This document shows, piece by piece, positions 7,761 through 15,619 of a stretch of 64,000 nt of DNA (the first letter of the stretch is position 1; the number at the start of each line of letters is the position of its first letter). Origin of the DNA: Cellulophaga fucicola (GTDB lineage: Bacteria > Bacteroidota > Bacteroidia > Flavobacteriales > Flavobacteriaceae). The stretch is from contig NZ_FPIY01000002.1 of assembly GCF_900119145.1 (NCBI RefSeq), positions 248,001 through 312,000 of the forward strand, written 5' to 3'. Under the pieces are notes generated by a model. That model worked only from the letters and a program-made list of their open reading frames with translations, was not told where the DNA came from and did not search any database. Both the position numbers and the translations under genes were made by a program.

Positions 7761-9101
7761 TTATGGACGTCCTCCATTTAAACCACCCATCATTTGCATC
7801 ATCTTTTTACCGCCTCCGCCTTGCATCATCTTCATCATCTTACTCATTTGATCAAACTGCTTAAGTAATTGATTTACTTCTTGTACAGATCTACCACTAC
7901 CACTAGCTATTCTTTTTTTACGACTAGCATTAAGTAAAGTTGGTGTTTCGCGTTCTGCAGGTGTCATAGAATGTATAATAGCTTCTACGTGTTTAAATGC
8001 GTCATCATCTATATCCATACCTTTTAATGCTTTACCAGCACCAGGTATCATTCCCATTAAATCTTTAAGGCTACCCATTTTCTTAATCTGCTGAATTTGC
8101 TTTAAGAAATCATCGAACCCAAATTTATTTTTGGCAATCTTCTTTTGTATTTTACGAGCTTCTTCTTCATCAAACTGCTCTTGAGCACGTTCTACTAAAG
8201 AAACAACATCTCCCATTCCTAGGATACGTTCTGCCATACGAGATGGGTGAAAAACGTCTATTGCATCCATTTTTTCACCTGTACCTATAAATTTAATTGG
8301 CTTAGTTACTACAGATTTAATAGATATTGCTGCACCACCACGTGTATCACCATCTAATTTGGTAAGTATTACACCATCAAAATTTAAAACATCATTAAAG
8401 GCTTTTGCTGTATTTACAGCATCTTGACCTGTCATAGAATCTACAACAAATAATGTTTCTTGTGGTTTAATTGCTTTATGAACGTTAGCAATCTCGTTCA
8501 TCATTTCTTCATCTACTGCTAAACGACCAGCTGTATCTATAATTACTACATTGTGTCCGTTTGCTTTTGCATATGCTATACCAGCTTCTGCAATGGCAAC
8601 AGGATCTGTATTACCACGGTCTGAAAAAACGTCTACTCCTATTTGATCACCAACTACGTGTAACTGATCTATTGCAGCAGGACGATAAACATCACAAGCT
8701 ACCAATAATGGCTTTTTAGTTTTTTTAGTTTTTAAATAATTGGCAAGTTTACCAGAAAACGTTGTTTTACCCGAACCCTGTAAACCAGACATAAGAATTA
8801 TAGATGGTGTACCAGAAAGGTTTATACCCTCTGCATCTCCACCCATAAGCTCAGTAAGCTCATCTTTTACCAACTTAACCATTAACTGTCCTGGTTGCAG
8901 GCTAGTTAATACGTTTTGACCTAGTGCTTTTTCCTTTACCTTATTGGTAAATTCTTTTGCAATTTTAAAGTTAACATCGGCATCTAATAAAGCTCTACGA
9001 ACTTCTTTTAAAGTTTCTGCAACATTAATTTCTGTTATTTGCCCGTGTCCTTTTAGTACATGGAACGCTTTATCTAACTTTTCGCTTAAATTATTGAACA
9101 T
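7761..9101 (-). CDS. ffh: Signal recognition particle GTPase Ffh
   Basis: The protein subunit of the signal recognition particle, which binds 4.5S RNA and nascent membrane-protein signals and docks on FtsY. The 446-residue protein has an N domain, a GTPase domain with P-loop GLQGSGKT (106-113), DTAGR (189-193) and a TKLDGD motif, and a Met-rich M domain ending in MMKMMQGGGGKKMMQMM. The frame stays open to 9191, but the extra 30 residues are foreign to the family and overlap both a -7 promoter box and a terminator; ATG 9101, preceded by AAAGG, is the start. Confidence 0.97.
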   Translation of the reverse strand: MFNNLSEKLDKAFHVLKGHGQITEINVAETLKEVRRALLDADVNFKIAKEFTNKVKEKALGQNVLTSLQPGQLMVKLVKDELTELMGGDAEGINLSGTPSIILMSGLQGSGKTTFSGKLANYLKTKKTKKPLLVACDVYRPAAIDQLHVVGDQIGVDVFSDRGNTDPVAIAEAGIAYAKANGHNVVIIDTAGRLAVDEEMMNEIANVHKAIKPQETLFVVDSMTGQDAVNTAKAFNDVLNFDGVILTKLDGDTRGGAAISIKSVVTKPIKFIGTGEKMDAIDVFHPSRMAERILGMGDVVSLVERAQEQFDEEEARKIQKKIAKNKFGFDDFLKQIQQIKKMGSLKDLMGMIPGAGKALKGMDIDDDAFKHVEAIIHSMTPAERETPTLLNASRKKRIASGSGRSVQEVNQLLKQFDQMSKMMKMMQGGGGKKMMQMMGGLNGGRP

Positions 9102-9124
9102 AAGTCTACCTTTTTCTGGAATTG

Positions 9125-9132
9125 CAAATTTA
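9125..9132 (-). promoter_or_regulatory. -7 box of ffh
   Basis: On the minus strand this reads TAAATTTG, matching TAnnTTTG, about 24 bases before the ffh ATG. I see no clear -33 TTTG at the right distance, so confidence is moderate. Confidence 0.5.
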
Positions 9133-9182
9133 ATAATTACATTGGGAAGTGTATGGTTTAAGCCAAAAAATATAGCACAAAA

Positions 9183-9211
9183 AAAGGGCAACTTATAAAA
9201 AGTTGCCCTTT
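9183..9211 (-). terminator. Terminator of the repeat lipoprotein gene
   Basis: A 12-bp stem (9183-9194 with 9200-9211) with a five-base loop is followed on the minus strand by seven T. It begins 24 bases past the lipoprotein stop and separates it from ffh. Confidence 0.92.
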
Positions 9212-9234
9212 AGCATAATTATAATGCACTATTG

Positions 9235-10641
9235 CTAGTCGCATTCTTTGGTTAAGACAATAATTTCTTCTCCTCTTTCTAACTTAAATGAATCAGTACC
9301 ACATTCTATTACTTCCCATTCTCCATTGTAGTTATCTAATTTTAAGCTTAAGGCTACAAAACTTAACACTCCGCTTTGTAAAGACCAAGCACCTTCATCT
9401 GCTATTGTATTGTTAGCATCGTAAGCGTGAATATTACTGTTAGAAAAATCTATATATAATTCTTCAAAGAAAGTACCATCTAGATTTGTAATTTTAAATT
9501 TACAACCTCCAAATAAAGCATCATTTATATCTGCATCACTACAAGCAGTACCATCTTCGCATTTTCTTTGCAATACATTTTGGTATACTAGCTCATTCTC
9601 ATTGTAGATATCTACATACATTTGAGATGCTGAATATGATGATATTTTCCATTTTTCAGCAATCAATTCTTGATTAGCATTATAAAAAGTAATAGCACCG
9701 CCATCTAATTTCCAAGTTGTAAAAGTATCTATAGTAAAAACACCTCCGTTTTCATCTACAAACTTAACATCTCCGTTTTCTAAAAACTTAACATTATACA
9801 AACCAATAGATGAGCTGCTAGGAACCACAAACTCCCATTTACACTCGGCAAGTATATTTTCTATTTCTTCATTAGATTCTCCTGTTACTTCACAACTTTT
9901 AGTTAAAACAATAGTTTCTTCTCCTCTTTTCAATTTAAATGAGTCATTTTCACAACTAATAACTTTCCAATCACCAATGTAGTTTCCTAAAGTTGCACTT
10001 AAGCTATTTATTTGTAATACTCCACTCTGTAAAGACCAGTTACCTTCATCTGCTATTGTATTATTAGCATCGTAAGCGTGAATATTACTGTTAGAAAAAT
10101 CTATATATAATTCTTCAAAGAAAGTACCATCTAAATTTGTTATTTTAAATCTACAATCTCCTAATAAAGCTTCATTTATATCTCCATCACTACAAGGTGC
10201 AATCTGGCCTGGGTCACAAGAATCTTTCGCTGCTTCTAGAACTACAGCCAATTCTGCATTACTATTTACAACAACCCTAGTACCATCGTACTTTTCTAGA
10301 GTAATAGGAAAATCTATACCAACAATATCATTTTCTCCCAATCCTGTAAAAAATAATCTTAGCTCAATATCATTCTTTACCGTTACTGTATTTGTAATTT
10401 CTAGGTTGATGTTAAAACTGAATAAATCTATAGGATACACAAAGTCTATACACTCTATGCTGTTGTTTTGACCACCTTCTGAAGATGTATCTTTAATTAA
10501 CGCTGCTGTAGAAGAAGATGCTTCAATTGCTTTACCATCATTACTGTCTGGCAATTCTTCAAACTCTTCTTGACAAGAGATTAAAGTAAATGTTCCCATA
10601 AGTAGGGCTGCGAACATAAATTTTGTGAAAAAGTTTTTCAT
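9235..10641 (-). CDS. Lipoprotein with repeated lipocalin-like domains
   Basis: A 468-residue lipoprotein: a hydrophobic signal followed by LISC, so Cys23 is lipidated, then an acidic linker. An N-terminal module (about 60-145) is followed by three related units at about 150-250, 262-361 and 367-467. Each has a Cys near both ends, a W-x-L-x-x-G-x-L strand and a SFKL(K/E)RGEE-like strand, suggesting lipocalin-like beta barrels. Units 1 and 3 share 36 identical consecutive residues; unit 2 is divergent. It is divergent from the ECF sigma operon and could be a partner or target of it, which is inference. The ligand is unknown. Confidence 0.82.
   Translation of the reverse strand: MKNFFTKFMFAALLMGTFTLISCQEEFEELPDSNDGKAIEASSSTAALIKDTSSEGGQNNSIECIDFVYPIDLFSFNINLEITNTVTVKNDIELRLFFTGLGENDIVGIDFPITLEKYDGTRVVVNSNAELAVVLEAAKDSCDPGQIAPCSDGDINEALLGDCRFKITNLDGTFFEELYIDFSNSNIHAYDANNTIADEGNWSLQSGVLQINSLSATLGNYIGDWKVISCENDSFKLKRGEETIVLTKSCEVTGESNEEIENILAECKWEFVVPSSSSIGLYNVKFLENGDVKFVDENGGVFTIDTFTTWKLDGGAITFYNANQELIAEKWKISSYSASQMYVDIYNENELVYQNVLQRKCEDGTACSDADINDALFGGCKFKITNLDGTFFEELYIDFSNSNIHAYDANNTIADEGAWSLQSGVLSFVALSLKLDNYNGEWEVIECGTDSFKLERGEEIIVLTKECD
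9392..9500 (-). repeat. Internal repeat copy B in the lipoprotein gene
   Basis: About 109 bases nearly identical to 10043-10151 in the same gene and reading frame. By eye only three or four bases differ and the first 36 encoded residues are the same, indicating recent duplication or gene conversion. Confidence 0.9.
10043..10151 (-). repeat. Internal repeat copy A in the lipoprotein gene
   Basis: Partner of the copy at 9392-9500, 651 bases apart (a multiple of three, so recombination between the copies would delete 217 residues in frame). Confidence 0.9.
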
Positions 10642-10726
10642 AATAATTTGGTTTATTTTTGTTTTTATAGCTCTATAACAACTGAGTCTAAAAATACCCT
10701 ACCACAATAAAATCATTTTTTTAAAA

Positions 10727-10734
10727 TACCTTTG
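10727..10734 (+). promoter_or_regulatory. -7 box of the ECF sigma operon
   Basis: TACCTTTG fits the TAnnTTTG consensus of the primary Bacteroidota sigma factor and is placed 24 bases before the TTG start of the sigma gene. No good -33 match was seen. Confidence 0.55.
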
Positions 10735-10757
10735 GCAAAAAATAAACCTATCTAGTT

Positions 10758-11270
10758 TTGAATATAGAGAACAACACTAACGTTTGCGAAGAAAAGGTAT
10801 ACAACCAAATCTTTACCACCAATTCTAAAACGGTATTTAATTATATATATTATAAGTTTGGGAATGAAGAAAAGGCTTATGATGCTGTGCAAGAAGCTTT
10901 TGTAAAGTTATGGGAAAATTGCGCAAAAGTAGTTCCTACCAAAGCAAAATCTTACGTTTATACTATTGCCAATAATTTATATTTAAATATGATTAAGGCT
11001 GATAAAGTACGATTAAAATATGCCCACCTAAACACAGGTGTAACTAATGAAACTCCCGAATTTCTACTTGAAGAAAAAGAATTTCAGGAAAAATTAGATA
11101 ATGCCCTCGCTAGTTTACCAGAAAACCAACGCACAACTTTTTTATTAAATAGAATTGATAAAAAGAAGTATGCAGAAATTGCAGAACTAGAAGGCGTTAG
11201 TGTAAAAGCTATAGAAAAAAGAATGCACTTAGCTCTAAAATCGCTTAGAGAACATATAGACGGTATTTAA
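10758..11270 (+). CDS. ECF sigma factor, FecI-like
   Basis: A 170-residue extracytoplasmic-function sigma factor. Region 2 spans about 15-80 (TVFNYIYYKFGNEEKAYDAV, then FVKLW) and region 4 about 110-165 (LPENQRTTFLLNR, then a helix-turn-helix YAEIAELEGVSVKAIEKRM). The start codon is TTG; there is an in-frame stop 12 bases before it and the next ATG falls inside region 2, so TTG is the only sensible start. It is followed by its FecR partner and a signalling receptor. It would direct RNA polymerase to genes for uptake of the receptor's ligand. Confidence 0.93.
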   Translation: MNIENNTNVCEEKVYNQIFTTNSKTVFNYIYYKFGNEEKAYDAVQEAFVKLWENCAKVVPTKAKSYVYTIANNLYLNMIKADKVRLKYAHLNTGVTNETPEFLLEEKEFQEKLDNALASLPENQRTTFLLNRIDKKKYAEIAELEGVSVKAIEKRMHLALKSLREHIDGI

Positions 11271-11312
11271 AATACAAACAAGCATTATAGATACCAATAA
11301 AAAATATTAATT

Positions 11313-11336
11313 TAGAAGTAGGGTTTTTTACTTCTA
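11313..11336 (+). other. Hairpin between the sigma and anti-sigma genes
   Basis: An 8-bp stem (11313-11320 with 11329-11336) with loop GGGTTTTT lies in the 95-base gap between the sigma and FecR genes. There is no T-run after the stem, so it is not a clean terminator; it may tune the ratio of the two proteins. This is inference. Confidence 0.4.
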
Positions 11337-11365
11337 TATTGTTATACCTACGTAAAGCAAAAGTT

Positions 11366-12274
11366 ATGCAAGAGAATTACCTAGCTAAATGGCTAAATAA
11401 CGAGTTAACAGATGAAGAGATTATCCAATTTAAAAAAACGGATGAGTATACTTCTTACCAAAAAATTATAACTGCATCTAATAAATTAAAAGCTCCAGAA
11501 TTTAACCAGAATAAAGCTTTACAAGCAATTAAAGCTAAGCGTAATGCAACTAAAGAAGCTAAAGTTGTTAAACTAAATCCGTTTAAAAAATATGCAAGCA
11601 TTGCTGCAGCAATATTACTTTTATGCAGCTTAGGATATTATTACACAACAACATTAGACCAAACTATTAGTACAGATTATGCCCAAAACAATGAATTAAC
11701 TTTACCAGATAACTCTGAGGTTTTTTTAAATGCCGAGTCTAAAATTGCATACAATAAAAATCAATGGAACAAAAAAAGAGATGTATCCCTAGATGGTGAA
11801 GCTTTTTTTAAAGTTGCCAAAGGAGAAAAATTTACAGTTACTACAGATCACGGAACTATTAGTGTTTTAGGCACACAATTTAATATAGAAACTAGGACAA
11901 ACTTTTTTGAAGTTACTTGTTATGAAGGTCTTGTAAATGTAAATTACAATGGTAAAAACTACAAAGTACCAGGCGGAACCTCTTTTATGGTTGTAAACGG
12001 TAAAATAGCACCTTTAAGTCACGTAAAAACATTAGTACCATCTTGGACATTAAACGAAAGTACATTTAAAAGCATACCATTAGAGTTTGTTTTAAATGAA
12101 CTACAAAGACAATTTAATTTAACTGTAACTACAGAAAACGTAAATACAAAACAACTTTATACCGGCTCTTTTAATAATAAGGATCTAGATCTTGCTTTAA
12201 AGAGTATTAGCATACCTTCTAAAATTAGTTATAACTTAGAGAAGAATAAGGTGTTGTTTTATGCAGAAAAATAA
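11366..12274 (+). CDS. FecR-family anti-sigma factor
   Basis: A 302-residue inner-membrane protein: cytoplasmic N-terminal part (1-75) that would hold the sigma factor, one membrane helix (about 76-93), a periplasmic FecR domain (about 100-195, with the typical FKVAKGEKFTVTTDHGTISVLGTQFNI region broken over several strands) and a C-terminal DUF4974-type secretin/TonB-like domain (about 235-302). The frame can open at a TTG at 11339, but ATG 11366 gives the family N-terminus. It overlaps the receptor gene by 14 bases, so the two are translationally coupled. Confidence 0.93.
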   Translation: MQENYLAKWLNNELTDEEIIQFKKTDEYTSYQKIITASNKLKAPEFNQNKALQAIKAKRNATKEAKVVKLNPFKKYASIAAAILLLCSLGYYYTTTLDQTISTDYAQNNELTLPDNSEVFLNAESKIAYNKNQWNKKRDVSLDGEAFFKVAKGEKFTVTTDHGTISVLGTQFNIETRTNFFEVTCYEGLVNVNYNGKNYKVPGGTSFMVVNGKIAPLSHVKTLVPSWTLNESTFKSIPLEFVLNELQRQFNLTVTTENVNTKQLYTGSFNNKDLDLALKSISIPSKISYNLEKNKVLFYAEK

Positions 12275-14795
12275 TTTTCTAAGATCTTTCTGTTGCTTTC
12301 TTTTATTTGCCTTAAGTTTAGTAACTACTGCGCAAGAAACCAACAATGTAGTACCATTACTAAACTACATACAACAACTAGAACAAAATTTTAATATTAG
12401 AATATCTTATGTAAATAAAGATATAGAATCTTTTAATATACAACCTAGCGCAAGTACTAGTTTAGGAGAGATTTTAAAGTACATATCTAAAAAAACAGAC
12501 TTAACACTAACTAAGTTAAACGAGCGTTACTATGCGTTATCAAAAGAAAATACAATTAGCATACACGCTAAAATCTTAGATAATTACGAGCAAAACACTG
12601 TAAATGGTGCCACTATAGAAGTACTAGAAAGCAACATAGCTACAGTTACAGATGCTACAGGCTATTTTAGTCTTAACAATGTGCCTAAAGATGCTATACT
12701 TAGAATACGCTTTATTGGCTTTAAAACAATGCATATAAGCGCAAAAGAATTAGATAGTAACAACCCAATAAAAACATTTTTATTAAGTCAACACTACGTA
12801 GCACTAAAAGAAGTTATTGTTTCTAAATTTTTAACAACCGGACTTTCTAAATCTAAAGACGGTAGTATAGTTTTAAATACAACTAATTTTGGCATTTTAC
12901 CTGGACTTATAGAACCAGACGTACTGCAAACAGTACAAGCTTTACCTGGTATTAAAAGTAGCAACGAGACTGTTTCCGACATAAACGTACGTGGTGGTAC
13001 AAACGACCAAAACTTAGTGTTATGGGAAGATATAAAAATGTATCAATCTGGGCATTTTTTAGGTTTAATTTCAGCATTTAACCCGTACTTAACCAATAGT
13101 GTCACCATTATAAAAAATGGTACTAGTCCGCAATTTGGAGATGGTATAAGTAGTGTTATAGACATGCGTACTAATAATAAAGTAGACAATTCTTTTTTAG
13201 GTGGTGGTTTTAATATGATAAGTGCAGATGTCTATGCACAAGTACCTATCACAAAAAAGTCGGCTTTTCAGTTTTCTGCAAGAAGATCTATAACAGACTT
13301 TTTAAACTCACCAACCTACAATAGGTATTTTGATAAAACTTTTCAGGATAGTGATATAGATAAAAACACTACAAATAATGACATCACCAGAGAAGAAGAT
13401 TTTTATTTTTATGATATTACAGCAAAAGTTTTATATAATATCACAGAAAAACAAAAGCTAAGATTCAGCTTTATTCATATGAATAATGCATTAGACTATC
13501 AAGAAACTAATGCCAACAATGAAACAGCACTTAGCAAATTAGACCAGCAAAACACTTCTTTTGGAGGTAGCTTAGAAAGTAGATGGACCTCTAGATTCTC
13601 TACAAAAGTTAATGCTTATCGTACATCTTACAATTTAAATACCAAAGCAATATCTAATAACAAAGAACAAGAACTACAACAAACAAATAAAGTTTTAGAA
13701 AACGGATTAAAATTAAATACCAACTACAAACTTACCAATAAGATTAGTTTACTTAATGGTTACCAACTTATAGAAACAGGTATATTAAATCTTACCAACG
13801 TTACCTTACCTCCTTATAGAAAAAATATAAAGGGAGTTATTAGAACCAATTCTATCTATTCTGAAATAGATTATAAATCGACAAGGTTAAATGCCAGAGC
13901 TGGTGTGCGGGTAAACCACATAGAGAATATAAATACATTTAAACGCTGGATTGTTGAGCCTCGTTTAAATGTAAACTACAATTTAGCAACTCATTTTAAC
14001 GCCAATATTCTGGGCGAATTTAAGAGTCAGTCTACCAATCAAATTATAGATTTAGAACAAAACTTTTTGGGTGTAGAAAAAAGAAGGTGGATACTGGCAG
14101 ATGAAGATCAGTTACCAATTACCACAAGTAAACAATTATCCTTAGGTTTTAATTACGACAAAAACAGCCTGTATATTGGAATAGAAGGCTTTTATAAAGA
14201 TGTAGAAGGCATAAGCACACAAACACAAGGATTCCAAAACCAAGATCAGTTTAACGGAGAAATAGGAAAATACAATATAACTGGTATTGAATTTTTAATT
14301 AATAAAAAAACAACCAGTTACAGTACTTGGCTAAGCTACACTTACAATATAAACAACTATACATTTAAAGCTATTACCCCAAATACTTTTCCAAACAATC
14401 TAGATATTACACATACAGTAACTTTTGCTGGCACATACAATTATAAAGATTTTAGATTTGGCTTAGGCATTAATTACAACTCAGGAAAACCATATACAGA
14501 ACCTAAAGAGGGTGAAAATGCATTAGATTTATTTAGCTTCCCTACTAAAATAAATTACAAAGAGCCTAATAGTAGCAGATTACCTAATTACTTAAGAGCA
14601 GATATATCTGCATTATATAATTTTAAATTAAATAAAACTTGTAAGGCCACCTTTGGAGCATCTATTTTAAATATTTTAAACAAGGAAAATATTTTAAACA
14701 GGTATTATAGAGTTACAGAACAAGATGAAATTGAAACTATAGAAAGTGCCTCTTTAGGTATTACACCAAATATTAGTTTTAGAGTTAGTTTTTAA
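12261..14795 (+). CDS. Signalling TonB-dependent outer-membrane receptor
   Basis: An 844-residue outer-membrane receptor. A signal peptide (about 1-24) is followed by a secretin/TonB N-terminal (STN) signalling domain (about 30-95), a carboxypeptidase-regulatory-like domain (about 98-180), a plug (about 185-330, with INVRGGTNDQN and the KNGTSPQFGDGISSVIDMR region) and a beta barrel ending in Phe. The STN domain would contact FecR in the periplasm and pass on ligand occupancy. The substrate is unknown; siderophore or glycan are both possible. Its TAA shares bases with the stop of the convergent peptidase gene. Confidence 0.92.
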   Translation: MQKNNFLRSFCCFLLFALSLVTTAQETNNVVPLLNYIQQLEQNFNIRISYVNKDIESFNIQPSASTSLGEILKYISKKTDLTLTKLNERYYALSKENTISIHAKILDNYEQNTVNGATIEVLESNIATVTDATGYFSLNNVPKDAILRIRFIGFKTMHISAKELDSNNPIKTFLLSQHYVALKEVIVSKFLTTGLSKSKDGSIVLNTTNFGILPGLIEPDVLQTVQALPGIKSSNETVSDINVRGGTNDQNLVLWEDIKMYQSGHFLGLISAFNPYLTNSVTIIKNGTSPQFGDGISSVIDMRTNNKVDNSFLGGGFNMISADVYAQVPITKKSAFQFSARRSITDFLNSPTYNRYFDKTFQDSDIDKNTTNNDITREEDFYFYDITAKVLYNITEKQKLRFSFIHMNNALDYQETNANNETALSKLDQQNTSFGGSLESRWTSRFSTKVNAYRTSYNLNTKAISNNKEQELQQTNKVLENGLKLNTNYKLTNKISLLNGYQLIETGILNLTNVTLPPYRKNIKGVIRTNSIYSEIDYKSTRLNARAGVRVNHIENINTFKRWIVEPRLNVNYNLATHFNANILGEFKSQSTNQIIDLEQNFLGVEKRRWILADEDQLPITTSKQLSLGFNYDKNSLYIGIEGFYKDVEGISTQTQGFQNQDQFNGEIGKYNITGIEFLINKKTTSYSTWLSYTYNINNYTFKAITPNTFPNNLDITHTVTFAGTYNYKDFRFGLGINYNSGKPYTEPKEGENALDLFSFPTKINYKEPNSSRLPNYLRADISALYNFKLNKTCKATFGASILNILNKENILNRYYRVTEQDEIETIESASLGITPNISFRVSF

Positions 14796-15604
14796 AGCTT
14801 GCTATGAAAACTAAACGCTTCAAAATTTAACATCCGTGTCATTATTTGATACAACTCAGGAAAAGTAGCAACAAAATCTGATGGTGTCTCTACGTAATTC
14901 TCTAGAGTAACAGCAAAAAACTCGTGAATATTAGTAATTGCATACGGTCTAAAATACTGCGTGCTCTCTACTCTTTGCAAAAACTCTTTATCTTCTAAAA
15001 GTCTATTCATTTTAGTAAGACCCTTTCTAAATTTTACAGCGGTAAATTTTAAATCCTTTTTAAAATGAAAAACCAGTGCGTGTGCAAACTCATGTACTCC
15101 CAGATTTAAATTATCTGTAGCATCATCAAAACCACTTAACACATGTTCTGCAGAAAAAACCAATGTTTTTAATTGCGGGTTGTATTCTCCTAAATGATTT
15201 TGCTTTGTTAAGGTAGAAAAATAAGCGGAAGGATAAATTAAAATCTTGCGTATAGAGGCTATTCTGTAATCCTTAAAACCAAGCATTAAAAAAGCTGCTG
15301 TTGCAGACAACAGCAGCTTTATTTCTTCGTCTCTATCACTTTTCTCTGCAAAGACAAAAGTCTTATTAGCTCTAAACCTAGATACCCTATTCTTAAACTT
15401 TTTCTTTTGCTCAAGAGATAACAATGAGTAGGCTGGTAATTTTTCAATTATTAATTGTTCATCTAAAGCAGACAATCTAATGGTGTCTTTAGATGGTGTA
15501 AAAAAATATAAATCGGCTATATAATATAAAATGTAAATAAAGTAACCTACTATAGCAAGTAAAGCAATTATTCCAAAAATACTAACTCCTATATCATCAC
15601 TCAT
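14792..15604 (-). CDS. MtfA-like zinc peptidase with membrane anchor
   Basis: A 270-residue protein with one N-terminal membrane helix (about 8-32) followed by a domain of the MtfA (Mlc titration factor) family. The zinc motif HEFAH is at 171-175 and a downstream Glu in the NIHEFFAVTLENY segment (about 235) would complete the metal site. In E. coli MtfA is a soluble peptidase linked to glucose control through Mlc; no Mlc is seen here, so the target is unknown. The stop overlaps that of the convergent receptor gene by 4 bases. It lies 15 bases downstream of argS. Confidence 0.85.
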   Translation of the reverse strand: MSDDIGVSIFGIIALLAIVGYFIYILYYIADLYFFTPSKDTIRLSALDEQLIIEKLPAYSLLSLEQKKKFKNRVSRFRANKTFVFAEKSDRDEEIKLLLSATAAFLMLGFKDYRIASIRKILIYPSAYFSTLTKQNHLGEYNPQLKTLVFSAEHVLSGFDDATDNLNLGVHEFAHALVFHFKKDLKFTAVKFRKGLTKMNRLLEDKEFLQRVESTQYFRPYAITNIHEFFAVTLENYVETPSDFVATFPELYQIMTRMLNFEAFSFHSKL

Positions 15605-15619
15605 TTAATTATTTTAAAA

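Noticed and set aside
9102-9191. Upstream extension of ffh
   Set aside because: The extra 30 residues overlap a -7 box and the preceding terminator and do not resemble Ffh.
9392-10151. Insertion sequence or mobile repeat
   Set aside because: The repeat is in frame inside one gene and encodes part of a domain; there is no transposase, target duplication or terminal inverted repeat.
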